In this document: piece by piece, positions 1 through 10,446 of the stretch | Layout of the letters: each line of letters begins with the position of its first letter | Numbering within the stretch: the stretch's first letter is position 1 | Source: Paracamarosporium sp. OC-R06-R3 | Lineage: Eukaryota; Ascomycota; Dothideomycetes; Pleosporales; Didymosphaeriaceae | NCBI GenBank assembly: GCA_019828545.1 | Contig: JACVRA010000303.1 | Coordinates: 253,920-317,919 of the forward strand | Length of the DNA: 64,000 bases | Reading direction: 5' to 3' | Translations under genes and position numbers: made by a program | The notes under the pieces: model-generated | The model's database searches: none | Told to the model about the DNA's origin: nothing | The model's input: only the letters and a program-made list of their open reading frames with translations

Positions 1-593
1 AACAATATTCTAGGGCGCTGATTTGCGAGTGGATGGAGCTTACACTTGCACGTAAGCTTCGCAGTATCGCGTGGCCACGATGAGCCGCTTTGGCGACGTG
101 TTCGGAATATTCATTTTAGGTCTGATGAAATGCTCACTTGTTCATTGCGTATGTGCTCGTTTGGAGTTTCATCTGGAGCATGCACTTGGTTAGATTGAGT
201 AGCATAGAGTTCCAGAAAAAATGTACATTCCTTAGCACGCAAGGCGTATCAGGGCACACTCACGCGTGTAACATATGACATATTGTTTCGTCACCGGCAG
301 TGTCATCCAGCGTCTATCAGAACATCGCATGACATCAAGGCCCTAGAATAGACAGCATTTGAGTGTATGGCACCTGAACACGGTAAGACATCTTTAATCA
401 GCACGATTAAGCTTCTGCGGCCCGTGCCCGCCTGAACGCCGCAGGTGCGACAACTCCAGATCAGCCCTACCAAGCCACATCCCTCTCCGACCCTGACCAC
501 TGAGCGCTGAAGCTTCGCAATGAAGCTGAAGCCCGACCGATCACTCACATAGATACACGTTGACCTTCGAATTCGCGGCCGTGTCCCGCAACA
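1..593. other. Non-coding: left edge and promoter region of the TBC gene
   Basis: No supported gene lies here. Open frames on the minus strand run into the TBC gene from the opposite side, have no family resemblance and are best explained as chance. The stretch just before the ATG at 594 is C-rich, as is usual for fungal leaders. No other structure was recognised. Confidence 0.6.
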
Positions 594-3500
594 ATGTTCA
601 ACATCTCGAACCTGGTGCAGAAAGCGCAGCAGTTCATCGAACCCACCCTGAACATAGCCACCGGGCCTGCAACCACCAACGACCGCCGTCCCTCCAAAGC
701 GAACCTCTTCCGCCACCAATTCCGCCTGCCAGACTCGCAGAATCCGCTGCAAGAGATCACCGCTGAACTCACGCTCTCACCCCACCACTCGACGAGGGGC
801 TCTGGCGACACGTCCCCGGAGAAGGAACGCGGCCAGGGCAACCATTATGTGGGCAAGCTGCATCTCAGCGAGCAGTACCTCTGCTTCTCGACGCAGGGAT
901 CCAGCTTCCTCAACACGGCTAGCTTGAGTTCATCGAGTAGTTACACGGGTCAGACACATGGAGCGGGGCCTGCGGGGAATGGCTTCACATTGCCGCTATG
1001 TGCTATTCGCAGGGTGGAACGACTGCATAGCCAGAGCTACATGTTCGCACTCGCGATAACAACATGGAACGGAAGTCCGGACCCGAAAGGCAAGGCTCCT
1101 AGCGGACAAAAGCTCACCATTCAGCTTGCCGGTAGCCGGCAGGTCTGTGAGCGCTTCTGCGACGGACTCAAGAAGGGTCTCAGGGAAGGCGTGAAGGAAG
1201 TCGAGAACCTTCGAACAGTTGTTCGCGATGCTTATTCCGAATACCTTCTCCTAACAGACGGTGGAGACAAGAAAGCTGCTGGAGAGGAAGATAAGACCGA
1301 GAGGGAGCATCCCGATACAGGGCTAGGACTTATCTTCAGATATCCTGGCAATGCGCGGAAGCTGAGGGACGCGACAAAGATCAGACTCTGGAAAGAGTAT
1401 CTTCGGGGTATGTGCTGTGTCATCCGGTACGCAGAGTGCAATCTAACAGGAATCGTAGAAAACGGACGAAGCGCTACGCTTATACGACAACCAACCTTCC
1501 ACAAGCTCATACGAGTCGGTCTTCCAAACAGATTACGAGGCGAGATATGGGAATTAGCGTCAGGCTCGTTCTTTCTGCGTCTACAGAACCCACGGCTGTA
1601 TACCGAGACATTGGCAAAATACTCAGGGCGGGAATCTTTGGCCATAGATGAGATTGAAAAAGACCTGAACAGGAGTCTGCCAGAATACCCTGGCTTTCAA
1701 AGCGAAGAAGGTATTGGCCGACTGCGTCGGGTTCTGACAGCTTATAGCTGGACCAACGAAGAGGTCGGCTATTGCCAAGCGATGAACATCGTTGTGGCAG
1801 CATTGCTGATGTATGTATTTGTACTCACCCCTGGACTACATCTGCTGATCTCAGAAGCTACATGTCAGAGCCGCAAGCCTTCTTCCTTCTTTCCATATTG
1901 TGTGATCGCCTTTTGCCAGGTTATTATTCCCAGACCATGTACGGCACCCTGCTCGACCAACGCGTTTTTGAGTCGCTTGTGGAAAAGACCATGCCTATAT
2001 TGTGGGACCATCTGGTGAAGTCCGACGTTCAGCTATCTGTTGTATCTTTACCCTGGTTCCTTTCCCTTTATATCAACTCTATGCCGCTTATCTTCGCTTT
2101 CCGCGTATTAGACGTTTTCTTTCTCGAAGGCCCGAAGGTTTTGTTCCAAATCGGGTTGGCTATCCTGCGCATCAACGGCGAGGAGCTTTTGGATGCTTCA
2201 GACGATGGAACCTTCATATCAGTACTCAAGTCATATTTTGCGCGATTGGACGAATCTGCGCATCCCAAGTCCGAGAATCCAAAGCTACGCGCAGTCACAA
2301 GGTTTCAAGAGCTGATGGTTGTGGCATTCAAAGAGTTCGCTGGTATTACACAAAACACCATTTCCGAGCAACGGGCGAAGCACAAAAATGCTGTGCTTGA
2401 GAACATTGAGAGCTTTACTAAGCGGACATCGATACGGAACCTTGGTCCTGAGAGCAAGAAGTTGAGCGTTAATGACCTAGGCTTCCTGTACGATAAGTTC
2501 TACGCTGTGCTGTACGACCGACAACAACGAGCAGAAATCATGCAGCAAGAGGCCGAGAGAAAAGCAAAGGGCGGGAGGACTAAAGCCGCTGAGATAGTGA
2601 ACGGATTCTCAAATTCGAGCATTGAGAAGGGCAGAGTTGCTCTCGGTCCGAGCCCTACTCAGATGGACTACGATGCTTTTAGGGAATTCCTAGCCGGTAC
2701 GTATTTGTAGCGCCCTCTTTCTTGATATAGCAAAAATCCTAACTCACATGCACGCAGGACTTACGAAGTGGGCAATAACAGACTCTCCTAGCTCCCCACC
2801 TGAGACAAGCGGAACCCAGTCACCACATTCGTACTTTGGCAACAGTACAAGATCTAAGCCGCCAACATCGCCATGGGGCTCTGGTCCTGAGCCCACGGAC
2901 CACGACTTCATGAGGCGGCTCTTCAGGCGTTGGGATGTGGACATGACCGATTCTTTGTCCCTTCAGAATGTTGTTGCAGGATTTGCTGCTGTCAAAGGCT
3001 CTAAAGATATTATGTCGAACATCAGCTACTTTTTCGAGCTTTACGATGATGATGGAGATGGCAGGGTAGACCGTGAAGGCATCCTGAGGATATCGGAAGC
3101 CCTCCTGTTCCTCTCCCGAAGAGGCTTCGATGCATCTATCAGTCCATCACCGTCCATGAACGACGTGCGTTCTAGCAATGGTCACGATCGAAGCACTCGC
3201 GACGAACAGTTTCTTAGTAGCGTATCCGCCTTCATACGAAGATGTTTCGAGTACGCAGATCCGGATCATCCTTCTAATCAAGGGACCCAAGCAGTTGAGG
3301 AGGTCAAGGACGATCTGGACAGCTTCGCAATTGGAGGCGATGATGAAGACGACCTTATCGACCTTGGAACCGAGCCTAACACACCTACTGCGGCGAAGGC
3401 AGGAAGTCCGACAGCGTCAAAGCACGAAAAACATCCTCTCTCGCCTACAGCCTCCAACACAGACCCTCTCACGTCTACAGAGGGAGATGCTGCTGGCGAC

Positions 3501-4124
3501 CCGGATCTATCAGAACGATCTGAGAAAACCTACGCTGCAAACGCCGCCCTTGATCCCAACAAACCCCTTTACATCACTTTGCCCACGTTTCGCATGGTAA
3601 TCCTGGCCGACGAAAATCTTGAGCAATTCTTCGAAATTGGTTTCTCTGCATCGTTCCGTCTTGCTGATGCGCCTCAACCTTCGCAGCTCTCCGTCTCGAA
3701 CCTCACCACGTTCTCCAACGCAGGCCAACAAGTCGCAGCCGCTTCATCTGGCATGAGCGGCGTCGTTGGTGGAGCAGGTGCCGGTGTCGTGCCTCCCGGC
3801 AAAGGCCTTAGGGGTATGTTGGACAACATTGTCAGCGATGGTATGCGTGTCGCTGCGGAGGTCAGGAGAAGGATGGACGAAGCGTCACAGGAGATGGACA
3901 AGGAGGCAAGACATGGACGCGACGACGAAGAGGAAGAAGAAGAGGCTGGCCACGGGAAAGATGCAGATCTGTTGGAAGGTGCAGAGACGGCGGATGTGGA
4001 TACGTCGAAGGGCAGGGCGCCGGATCTGCTGACACCTGATGGCGGCACTGGAGCGGAGGAACTCAAGCCAACGAGGGATCGAAGAGCCAGTGACGCCAGT
4101 AGGAAGACGATGTTCGAACGCTAG
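594..4124 (+). CDS. GRAM / TBC domain / EF-hand Rab GTPase-activating protein (TBC1D8/9, yeast Gyp2-like)
   Basis: Three exons, 594-1810, 1855-2696 and 2758-4124, give 1141 aa; both introns keep frame (GTATGT..CAG and GTACGT..CAG). An N-terminal GRAM-like region (about residues 60-190) is followed by a TBC domain (about 300-510) and an EF-hand region near residue 782. The dual catalytic fingers of TBC GAPs are visible: Arg360 in IEKDLNR and Gln395 in YCQ. These should drive GTP hydrolysis on a Rab, so a role in vesicle traffic is expected from the family. The EF-loop starts DDDGDG and has acidic residues at positions 1, 3, 5 and 9, but Gly at position 12 where Glu is normal, so calcium binding may be weak. 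The tail is acidic (E/D-rich around 3920-3960) and low in complexity. The ATG at 594 begins the first plausible in-frame protein, MFNISNLVQKAQ. The family assignment is firm; the target Rab is unknown. Confidence 0.93.
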
Positions 4125-4761
4125 ACTTGTATTTCGTTTAGACTCTACGCTTTGTACGGCATCGGGAGTTCAGGGTCTGAGGCTTGATATCATGTGTGAC
4201 GAGGTTTGTTTAGCATCTATCTCAGTAGCAGTCTGGGTCGATCCACGGGCTGGCAAGCATTCAGGTACCAATCTTTGCCCTTCCACATGTCGTGATGTCC
4301 AATGTCGCAGAATGTTACCCTTACTAAAAATTAGCCGCAAACATGTGTGCAGAGCAGAACGTGGAATTGAGTATTCACGCTGTACCTGCGTTACCCCGCA
4401 GGCGCTTGCGCCCTTTCTGGGGGCAGCTAGCTAGCGAGCCGCGGGTTATCTACCTACCTGGCCTGGTTATGCGCGGGGTAGCTAGCTAAGCTCGGTCTAC
4501 GGCTACGTACGGTTCTGAGGTACATACGCCGTGCGGCCTTTAACTCCTACTCTCACCAGCTTCGTGCCGAATTGGAAGCCTTTCGTTCGTGCTTTGCCAT
4601 CAGCGAGAGCGAGATCGTTTTGTAAGCGGCGTTGTTCGGGGATTGGCTTTGCGGCTTGGGCTTAGGCTTGCGTGCTGGCTAAGGGCTGTGGGTTGCCGCT
4701 GGATGGATGGTGTTTGGAAGACGAAAAGGGCTACTTGATGCTTGGGTGGTGGTGATCGATC
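4125..4761. other. Intergenic; promoter of the acyl-CoA synthetase gene
   Basis: Between two plus-strand genes. It holds AGCTAGCT-type self-complementary runs around 4426-4437 and 4480-4488 but no gene. A long minus-strand frame (4731-5360) is antisense to the synthetase exons and was rejected. Confidence 0.6.
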
Positions 4762-6815
4762 ATGTTTCGCTCTTTGCGTGTTGTTCGTCCGTGGAGGTGT
4801 GAGCGGGGCGTAGTATCGCGAGGGAAGTTGGGGCGGAGAGACGGTAGGAGAGGCATCCTTACGAGAGCGTATGCTGAGGGGCCGAGTGAGGTATGTTGAC
4901 GCTGCCGGATTCGAGCTAGGGTTGAAAGCGTCTTTGCTGATGTGTGTGGTAGCCTCCTCTTTTGACGCAGACGGTGCCGCAGCATTTTAGAGAGATTGTG
5001 AGGGCTTTTGGGGATAGGAATGCGTGAGTTGGTTTTCGCTATGTCTTTTGTGGGTAGAGATGGAATATGGTGCTGATTGATGATAGGGTTGTTTCGCATC
5101 ATCAGCGTACTATCTTGACGTATGACCAATTGGATCGTGGCTCGGATGCTTTGGCAAGAGGGCTGGTGAAGCAGGGTGTTAAGAAGGGGGACAGAGTCGC
5201 AGTGAGTTTGGGAAACAATCTTGAGAATGCGACCGTGACGTATGCACTGTTTAAGCTTGGAGCTATCTTGGTAAGACAGATACTTCGAGAACGGAATCTG
5301 GGTTTGAAAGACTGATGTTGGGGATAGGTCCCCTTGAATCCAGCCTTCAACGCTCCTCAAGTTCTTTCGGGACTAAATCACCTAGCTGCTTCGCATTTGC
5401 TTATTGGCGCGGAGACGAATCTTCCATACAAATCACCGAAGTCAAATTTACCACTCCTCGAAGTACTAGTGCCGAACCTAAGAGCACCGAAGCTGGAGTC
5501 CGAGGCTGTACCTTCGCTGCAATCGATTACGCTCGTAGACAATTCTGCTGGGCGGATTGACACGTCAGAGTACAAGAGCACGATTTCTTACGAAAATGTT
5601 GTTGAAGATGGCCAAAACGGAAGACTTGAGGACGTGGAGTTGCACCCCAACGAGATCATTAACATTCAGTTCACAAGCGGTACAACCAGCATGCCCAAAG
5701 CCGCCTGCCTCTCCCACCGCTCGATCCTGAACAACGGAAAATCCATCGGCGACCGCATGCTATTGACCGAGAAAGACGTCGTGGTCTGCCCTCCGCCCTT
5801 ATTCCACTGCTTCGGCTGCATATTAGGATATATGGCGACCGCTACCCATGGCTCTGCCATCGTCTTCCCAGCCGAAGCCTTCCACCCGCTCGCAACCCTC
5901 AAGGCAGTCCAAGAACACAAAGGCACCGCCCTCTACGGCGTCCCCACCATGTTTATTTCTGAGCTTGAGCTCCTCGCTCACGGCACCGTCCCCTATGAAG
6001 GCTTCCAGCACCTCCGCACCGGCATCGCAGCAGGGTCATCCATCCCCGCGGAGCTCATGCGCAAACTGCACAAGACGCTCAATCTCACTGAACTCACAAT
6101 CTGCTATGGCATGACGGAAACCAGTCCCGTCTCAGCAATGACCACGACCGACGATCCCATCGACAAGAGAATCGACAGCGTAGGTCGCCTAATGCCGCAC
6201 GTCGCCGCCAAAGTCGTCGACCCAGCAGACCGCACGCGCATCTTGCGCCCCAACGAGCGCGGCGAGCTCGTCGTCTCAGGATACCTCACTATGCGCGGAT
6301 ACTGGGACGACACGGCGAAGACAGCAGAGGTGCTGATTCCAGACGACGAGGGCAAGATGTGGATGCACACGGGCGACGAAGCGAGCATCGACGAGCAAGG
6401 CTACGTCAAGATCACGGGCAGAATAAAAGATCTCATTATCCGCGGCGGCGAAAATATACACCCTCTCGAAGTAGAGAACTGCCTTTTTGCGAACGACAAG
6501 GTCAGTGAGGTTAGCGTCGTGGGTTTGCCGGATGAGAAGCTGGGCGAGTGCGTTGCTGCGTTTGTGGTCACGCATGAAGGTATGGAGATGGATGCTGGGG
6601 AGGTGCGGAGTTGGGTGAAAGAGAAATTGAGTCATCATCTTGGTAAGTTTGCTTAGGGCTTTATGTTTGACAAGAGGATACTGATGGGGTGTGCAGTGCC
6701 GAAGTATGTATTTTGGGTGGATGGTTATCCAAAGACGCCGAGTGGGAAGATAAGGAAGGTGGAGTTGAAGGAGATGGGTATTGGGTTATTGAAAGAGGGG
6801 AAGGGGTTGATTTGA
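4762..6815 (+). CDS. AMP-forming acyl-CoA synthetase, ACSF2/medium-chain type, probable mitochondrial presequence
   Basis: Five exons, 4762-4890, 4971-5023, 5087-5270, 5328-6642 and 6697-6815, sum to 599 aa in one frame. The enzyme activates a carboxylic acid with ATP to an acyl-adenylate and then to acyl-CoA. Adenylate-forming core motifs are complete: the P-loop TSGTTSMPK at about 237-245, YGMTETSP at 382, TGD with Asp472 followed by [16 protein letters not shown], and the C-terminal catalytic lysine K578 in PSGKIRK. The first exon codes for an Arg-rich, acid-poor leader ([12 protein letters not shown]...), as in a mitochondrial targeting sequence, and splices directly to TVPQHF, the usual start of the conserved region in this group. 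The small first exons were assigned by homology and frame; an alternative acceptor for exon 3 (after TAGAG near 5059) would add a few residues. Chain-length preference cannot be read from sequence. Confidence 0.92.
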
Positions 6816-7075
6816 GTAGATGCTAGGATTGTATATGTTGGATAATACCATCGATAGCGTATTCCATACCAATCTAAGCGATCCAAATAAACTGAAGATT
6901 ACCAATTAAAATTCAACATTTGTCACTGGCAACGTACTGTTTAACGTTGGGTGGGGAAAAAGTTGATACTCAAAATGATTTGACATTGATAAATTCTGTA
7001 CCTCGCATAAATAGAAACTTTTCCGTACATACAACTTCACATAGCACCTCATTTCCAAATGTAAGCGCACTTTCT

Positions 7076-9901
7076 CTAACCCTCCCAGCGCACTTTCTCG
7101 CTCCTCAAAACATCCACCAAACCCACAGGCAACAGATCCCGTTCTCCAAGCTGCAGCCCGCCAAATCGCTTATTCATATCCCCAGCATACAAATTGTATA
7201 TCCACAACCAATACGGCGACTCTTCAAGCGACCGCTCACGCAACATATCCAGTATAGCTGGTCCAGTCTCTACTCGCTCCTCCGGCGGGCACTCTTGCAA
7301 ATTGCGATAGGCGTCTTGCAGATGAGCAGACGTCTCTTCCCTATACCTAGTGAACTCCTCAAAGCTCATGAACGGTTCGTCACCCTCGGTATCTGTACCG
7401 CCCTCTTCTTTTGGCAAGCCGCCAGAGTGATTAGACCGCTTCGGTCGATTCTCGCCCGAATCCCAACACTCTTTGAGCCGGTCGTAGGCGTCCTGCTCCA
7501 GCTCGAACGCACGATCGATCCGCTCTCCAGAGTCGCGGAAGGACTTTCTGTACGTCGCAAACGCGCTAATGAGCGGGTTGCGCAAACCTAAGCCGCCCAA
7601 CTCATATGGGAAATAGAAGAAACCGTCAGGGACAGAGCCGTCCGTACCAAACCGCTCCTTGAGCATGCCGCGCAGGTAGTCGGTGACGTTGGCCGTGCCA
7701 GCATCTTTGAAAAGACTCCGTTGGATATGCTCATATGTCTCGATGATCATATCGTTGTGCTGCCGCCCGAAGCAGTTCGCCGGCCGCCCGAAGTTTGTCG
7801 AGAAGAAGCGGCTGACGTAGCTGTTCCACGCCTGCACCCACGCCATAACACTTCGGCAAGCTCCCAGCTGGCGTCGTAGCTCTTCGATATGCTCGTCAAT
7901 CTGCTTCCGGTCGATGACCCACCGGCCTGATGAAGCGTCAAGAACTAGGAAACCCCATTTAATGGGACCGTTCGGTAGAGCAGCTGGCAGAGATCGGGAG
8001 TTGGCCTTGTCTGCAACGATGAGAGCCGCCCCGGTCTTCTCTTCGTTAAGCTGCAGACCCATAACGTTCGCGAACTCCTGCATTGCGTGCCAGGCTTGTA
8101 TAGACGTTGACTCCTGACCCCAGAACCACAAGTCGTCATGGAAACGATGGATATTGGCGCCTTTTGTACGTTTGTTGACTGCGAAATCAAGACAAAAGAG
8201 GACGGCTTCGCTAAGTGTATCGCTCAACACGTGCGACATAGGAATGCCACACTTCCGTATCTGTGCTTCTGCGTCTGGACCGTCCTGCGCAAATACCACT
8301 GGAGCTTCAAGAAACTTCTTGAAGAAGCGAAGCCATTTTCCAGGTACGCCGAAGAACTTTAGTACAGCGAAAATGGTGTCGTGAGGCAGCGAAGGGCCAA
8401 ACCACTTGAAATCGGACTGTAGGACTAGGAATTCGCCGTATATCTTGGTGTTAAGCAGTAGCTCAGCCGTCACAAGGCGGAGCATAGACTGCTTTGTCGC
8501 TAGTGGCGACTTCGACGACCTGGATTGGCTTTCGTCCTGGTCCTCGGCGGCATAGTCGTGGTAGTCCTCGAACCCGCTGTTCGGCAACTGCGTCATAAAG
8601 TAGTCACTCTGGTATCTCTCGCGCCTCCAGTCCCTGACATTATTTTGGATGGTTGTGCGTGTAAGGTTAAAGTACTCGCGTCGCTGGCGGGCTTTCTTGC
8701 TGATAGCCCGATACGGCGACTGCACCCAGGCCCCCGAGTGATAAAACGCGGTAAATGCTTGCTTCAGAGCAACCGCCCACGTTTTGCCAACGAAGTGAAG
8801 TAGGATAGCCTGGTGAGTCTCCTCGTCCATATAGACGCGGTACTTGCCATTCAGCTGTCGGCGCATGTTGAGAGGAACAGGAGAAGGATCCCATGTCCAC
8901 TTATCGAGCCCTTCTAGATCCATGTTCAACACATCGACAAGTTCGATCAAGACAGCTGGTTGGTTTTCAAGATCCGCAAGCGCTTCTCGCTTTGTTCCAG
9001 CAAGCAGATCCGACTGCAGCACACCCCTAATACACGACTTGAGTGTGTCAACCGTGAACTTGTTTACCGCCCCGAAGTCATCCCACGAATCGTTCTCGTG
9101 CAGTGTGTTCTTTTTCTTGATAGGCTGCAAGTCGGATTTGAAATCCATGACGTGCTTCATAGAATCGCGCAGGTTTTGGAGCGGCGACTTCGTGACCTTC
9201 TTCGCCTGCAACGTGGATCCGAATATGCCATTCAGGTACTCGTCAATCTTATCTTGATCCACCTTTCGCTCCGTGAATGCATACTTTTCCCATTCTTTGC
9301 GCTGCTCGTACATCTCCTTGCGACCGACTGTATCGAAACTTTCGCTGGTTTCCGTGTCTGAATCGCTGCTCGTTGCATTGCTGCCGGATCCTGAACCTAC
9401 AGGGTTGGGGTGCTTGATCCATTCAATGACGAGCTTTCCGAACAAGGCAGCATATTCGTATTTGACGCTTGTTACGTCAAGTTCATGCTCGAGCTTCGAT
9501 TGCCAATCTGAAAGGAGCGTTGCCGAAACGGAGGGATCATGGTTGGCTTGATGAATGAAGCGCTTAAGGTTGGCTATAGAGAGCTCTGGGTCCTTCGCGG
9601 TAATCCCGTATTGCTCGAACCCATCTAGCAAAGCCTCAACTTTGTTTCGAGGATCAGGTGCAGAAGAAACTTTAGCTAGTATGTCTCTCTTCTCGGCTTC
9701 AAACTTTTCGCGGTGGTCTGCAAGCTTGCCTAGTTTGCGCTCCGTGACATGATGGAGTGTTGAGAGCGTTGGAGATGCCATACCACTACGCGCCGAAGGC
9801 TTAGCAACTCGAGAGACTGGATTTCGTGTTGTAGTTTGAAGGAAGTTACCGCGTCCGCGTCCGCGTCCGCGTCCTCCTCTTCCTCGTCCTCGTGAGCTCA
9901 T
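7076..9901 (-). CDS. Stand-alone reverse transcriptase, probably a domesticated cellular RT (rvt-like)
   Basis: One uninterrupted exon codes for 941 aa. The N-terminus is a basic RG-repeat region (residues 3-18), which suggests RNA binding. A long helical N-terminal half follows, then a reverse transcriptase palm: motif A with Asp497 in LQSDFKWF, motif B CGIPMSHVLSD at 551-561, motif C FHDD with Asp589 and Asp590, and motif D GLQLNEEKTG at about 615-624. All three catalytic carboxylates are kept; the usual YxDD box is FHDD. The region after motif D (about 645-735) resembles a thumb. I see no RNase H, integrase, endonuclease, gag or zinc-knuckle region, and no long terminal or flanking repeats. 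Established knowledge: single-copy RT genes of the rvt type are kept in many fungi. Membership of that family, rather than another host-retained RT lineage, is my inference. The substrate and function are unknown. Confidence 0.85.
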   Translation of the reverse strand: MSSRGRGRGGRGRGRGRGNFLQTTTRNPVSRVAKPSARSGMASPTLSTLHHVTERKLGKLADHREKFEAEKRDILAKVSSAPDPRNKVEALLDGFEQYGITAKDPELSIANLKRFIHQANHDPSVSATLLSDWQSKLEHELDVTSVKYEYAALFGKLVIEWIKHPNPVGSGSGSNATSSDSDTETSESFDTVGRKEMYEQRKEWEKYAFTERKVDQDKIDEYLNGIFGSTLQAKKVTKSPLQNLRDSMKHVMDFKSDLQPIKKKNTLHENDSWDDFGAVNKFTVDTLKSCIRGVLQSDLLAGTKREALADLENQPAVLIELVDVLNMDLEGLDKWTWDPSPVPLNMRRQLNGKYRVYMDEETHQAILLHFVGKTWAVALKQAFTAFYHSGAWVQSPYRAISKKARQRREYFNLTRTTIQNNVRDWRRERYQSDYFMTQLPNSGFEDYHDYAAEDQDESQSRSSKSPLATKQSMLRLVTAELLLNTKIYGEFLVLQSDFKWFGPSLPHDTIFAVLKFFGVPGKWLRFFKKFLEAPVVFAQDGPDAEAQIRKCGIPMSHVLSDTLSEAVLFCLDFAVNKRTKGANIHRFHDDLWFWGQESTSIQAWHAMQEFANVMGLQLNEEKTGAALIVADKANSRSLPAALPNGPIKWGFLVLDASSGRWVIDRKQIDEHIEELRRQLGACRSVMAWVQAWNSYVSRFFSTNFGRPANCFGRQHNDMIIETYEHIQRSLFKDAGTANVTDYLRGMLKERFGTDGSVPDGFFYFPYELGGLGLRNPLISAFATYRKSFRDSGERIDRAFELEQDAYDRLKECWDSGENRPKRSNHSGGLPKEEGGTDTEGDEPFMSFEEFTRYREETSAHLQDAYRNLQECPPEERVETGPAILDMLRERSLEESPYWLWIYNLYAGDMNKRFGGLQLGERDLLPVGLVDVLRSEKVRWEG

Positions 9902-10446
9902 TGAATCAAAGCTTGAAACAAATACAAGTGGAAGCTCTAGTTCGGATGGAAATATCCGTTATGAGGGATAATGAAGACGTACAGTTCGAGCAAACTTGTT
10001 GGTACTTATATTCGCACAGTTCGCTAGCCACGTTTCCCTGAATGGAGCGGTTGGTTCAGGATGCCAGCTAGTGCGAAGGCAACAACCCTCACGTGCGTTC
10101 AGGCACCAGGAAAACACATGATTACACGCCCTATGTTATATGCCAATGATGGAGGTGTTTCGAAGGGCGATTAATGGATGCAGGGCGGAAGGGCAGAAGG
10201 GCGTGAGAGAAAGTTCGATGCTAGTCTATGCGGTGGTGGGTGCCTGTGGTGGGTCACTACCCGATTCCGGTTAAACACATACCTAATAGATCTAGAGCAG
10301 TGGGCAGCAATGTCACTTGTTTGTCCATCTAACTCTGTTCCCAGGGCAAAAAGAATACAATTATAAGATTGGAAGTAAACTAACACTTAGTAAATACATG
10401 ACGACAATTTTTCAGTCTAAACTCACATGAATAGAATTGCGGTATA
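9902..10446. other. Intergenic: upstream of the RT gene, downstream of the F-box-like gene
   Basis: No gene seen. The small frames here lack any recognisable feature. It presumably holds the RT promoter. No repeat or transposon end is visible next to the RT start. Confidence 0.6.

Noticed and set aside
4731..5360. 209-codon minus-strand frame opposite the acyl-CoA synthetase
   Set aside because: It lies across several exons and introns of a well-supported plus-strand gene and has no family features.
7076..9901. The RT as a LINE or LTR element
   Set aside because: No second enzymatic domain, no gag-like frame, no flanking repeats and an intact single copy in the window.
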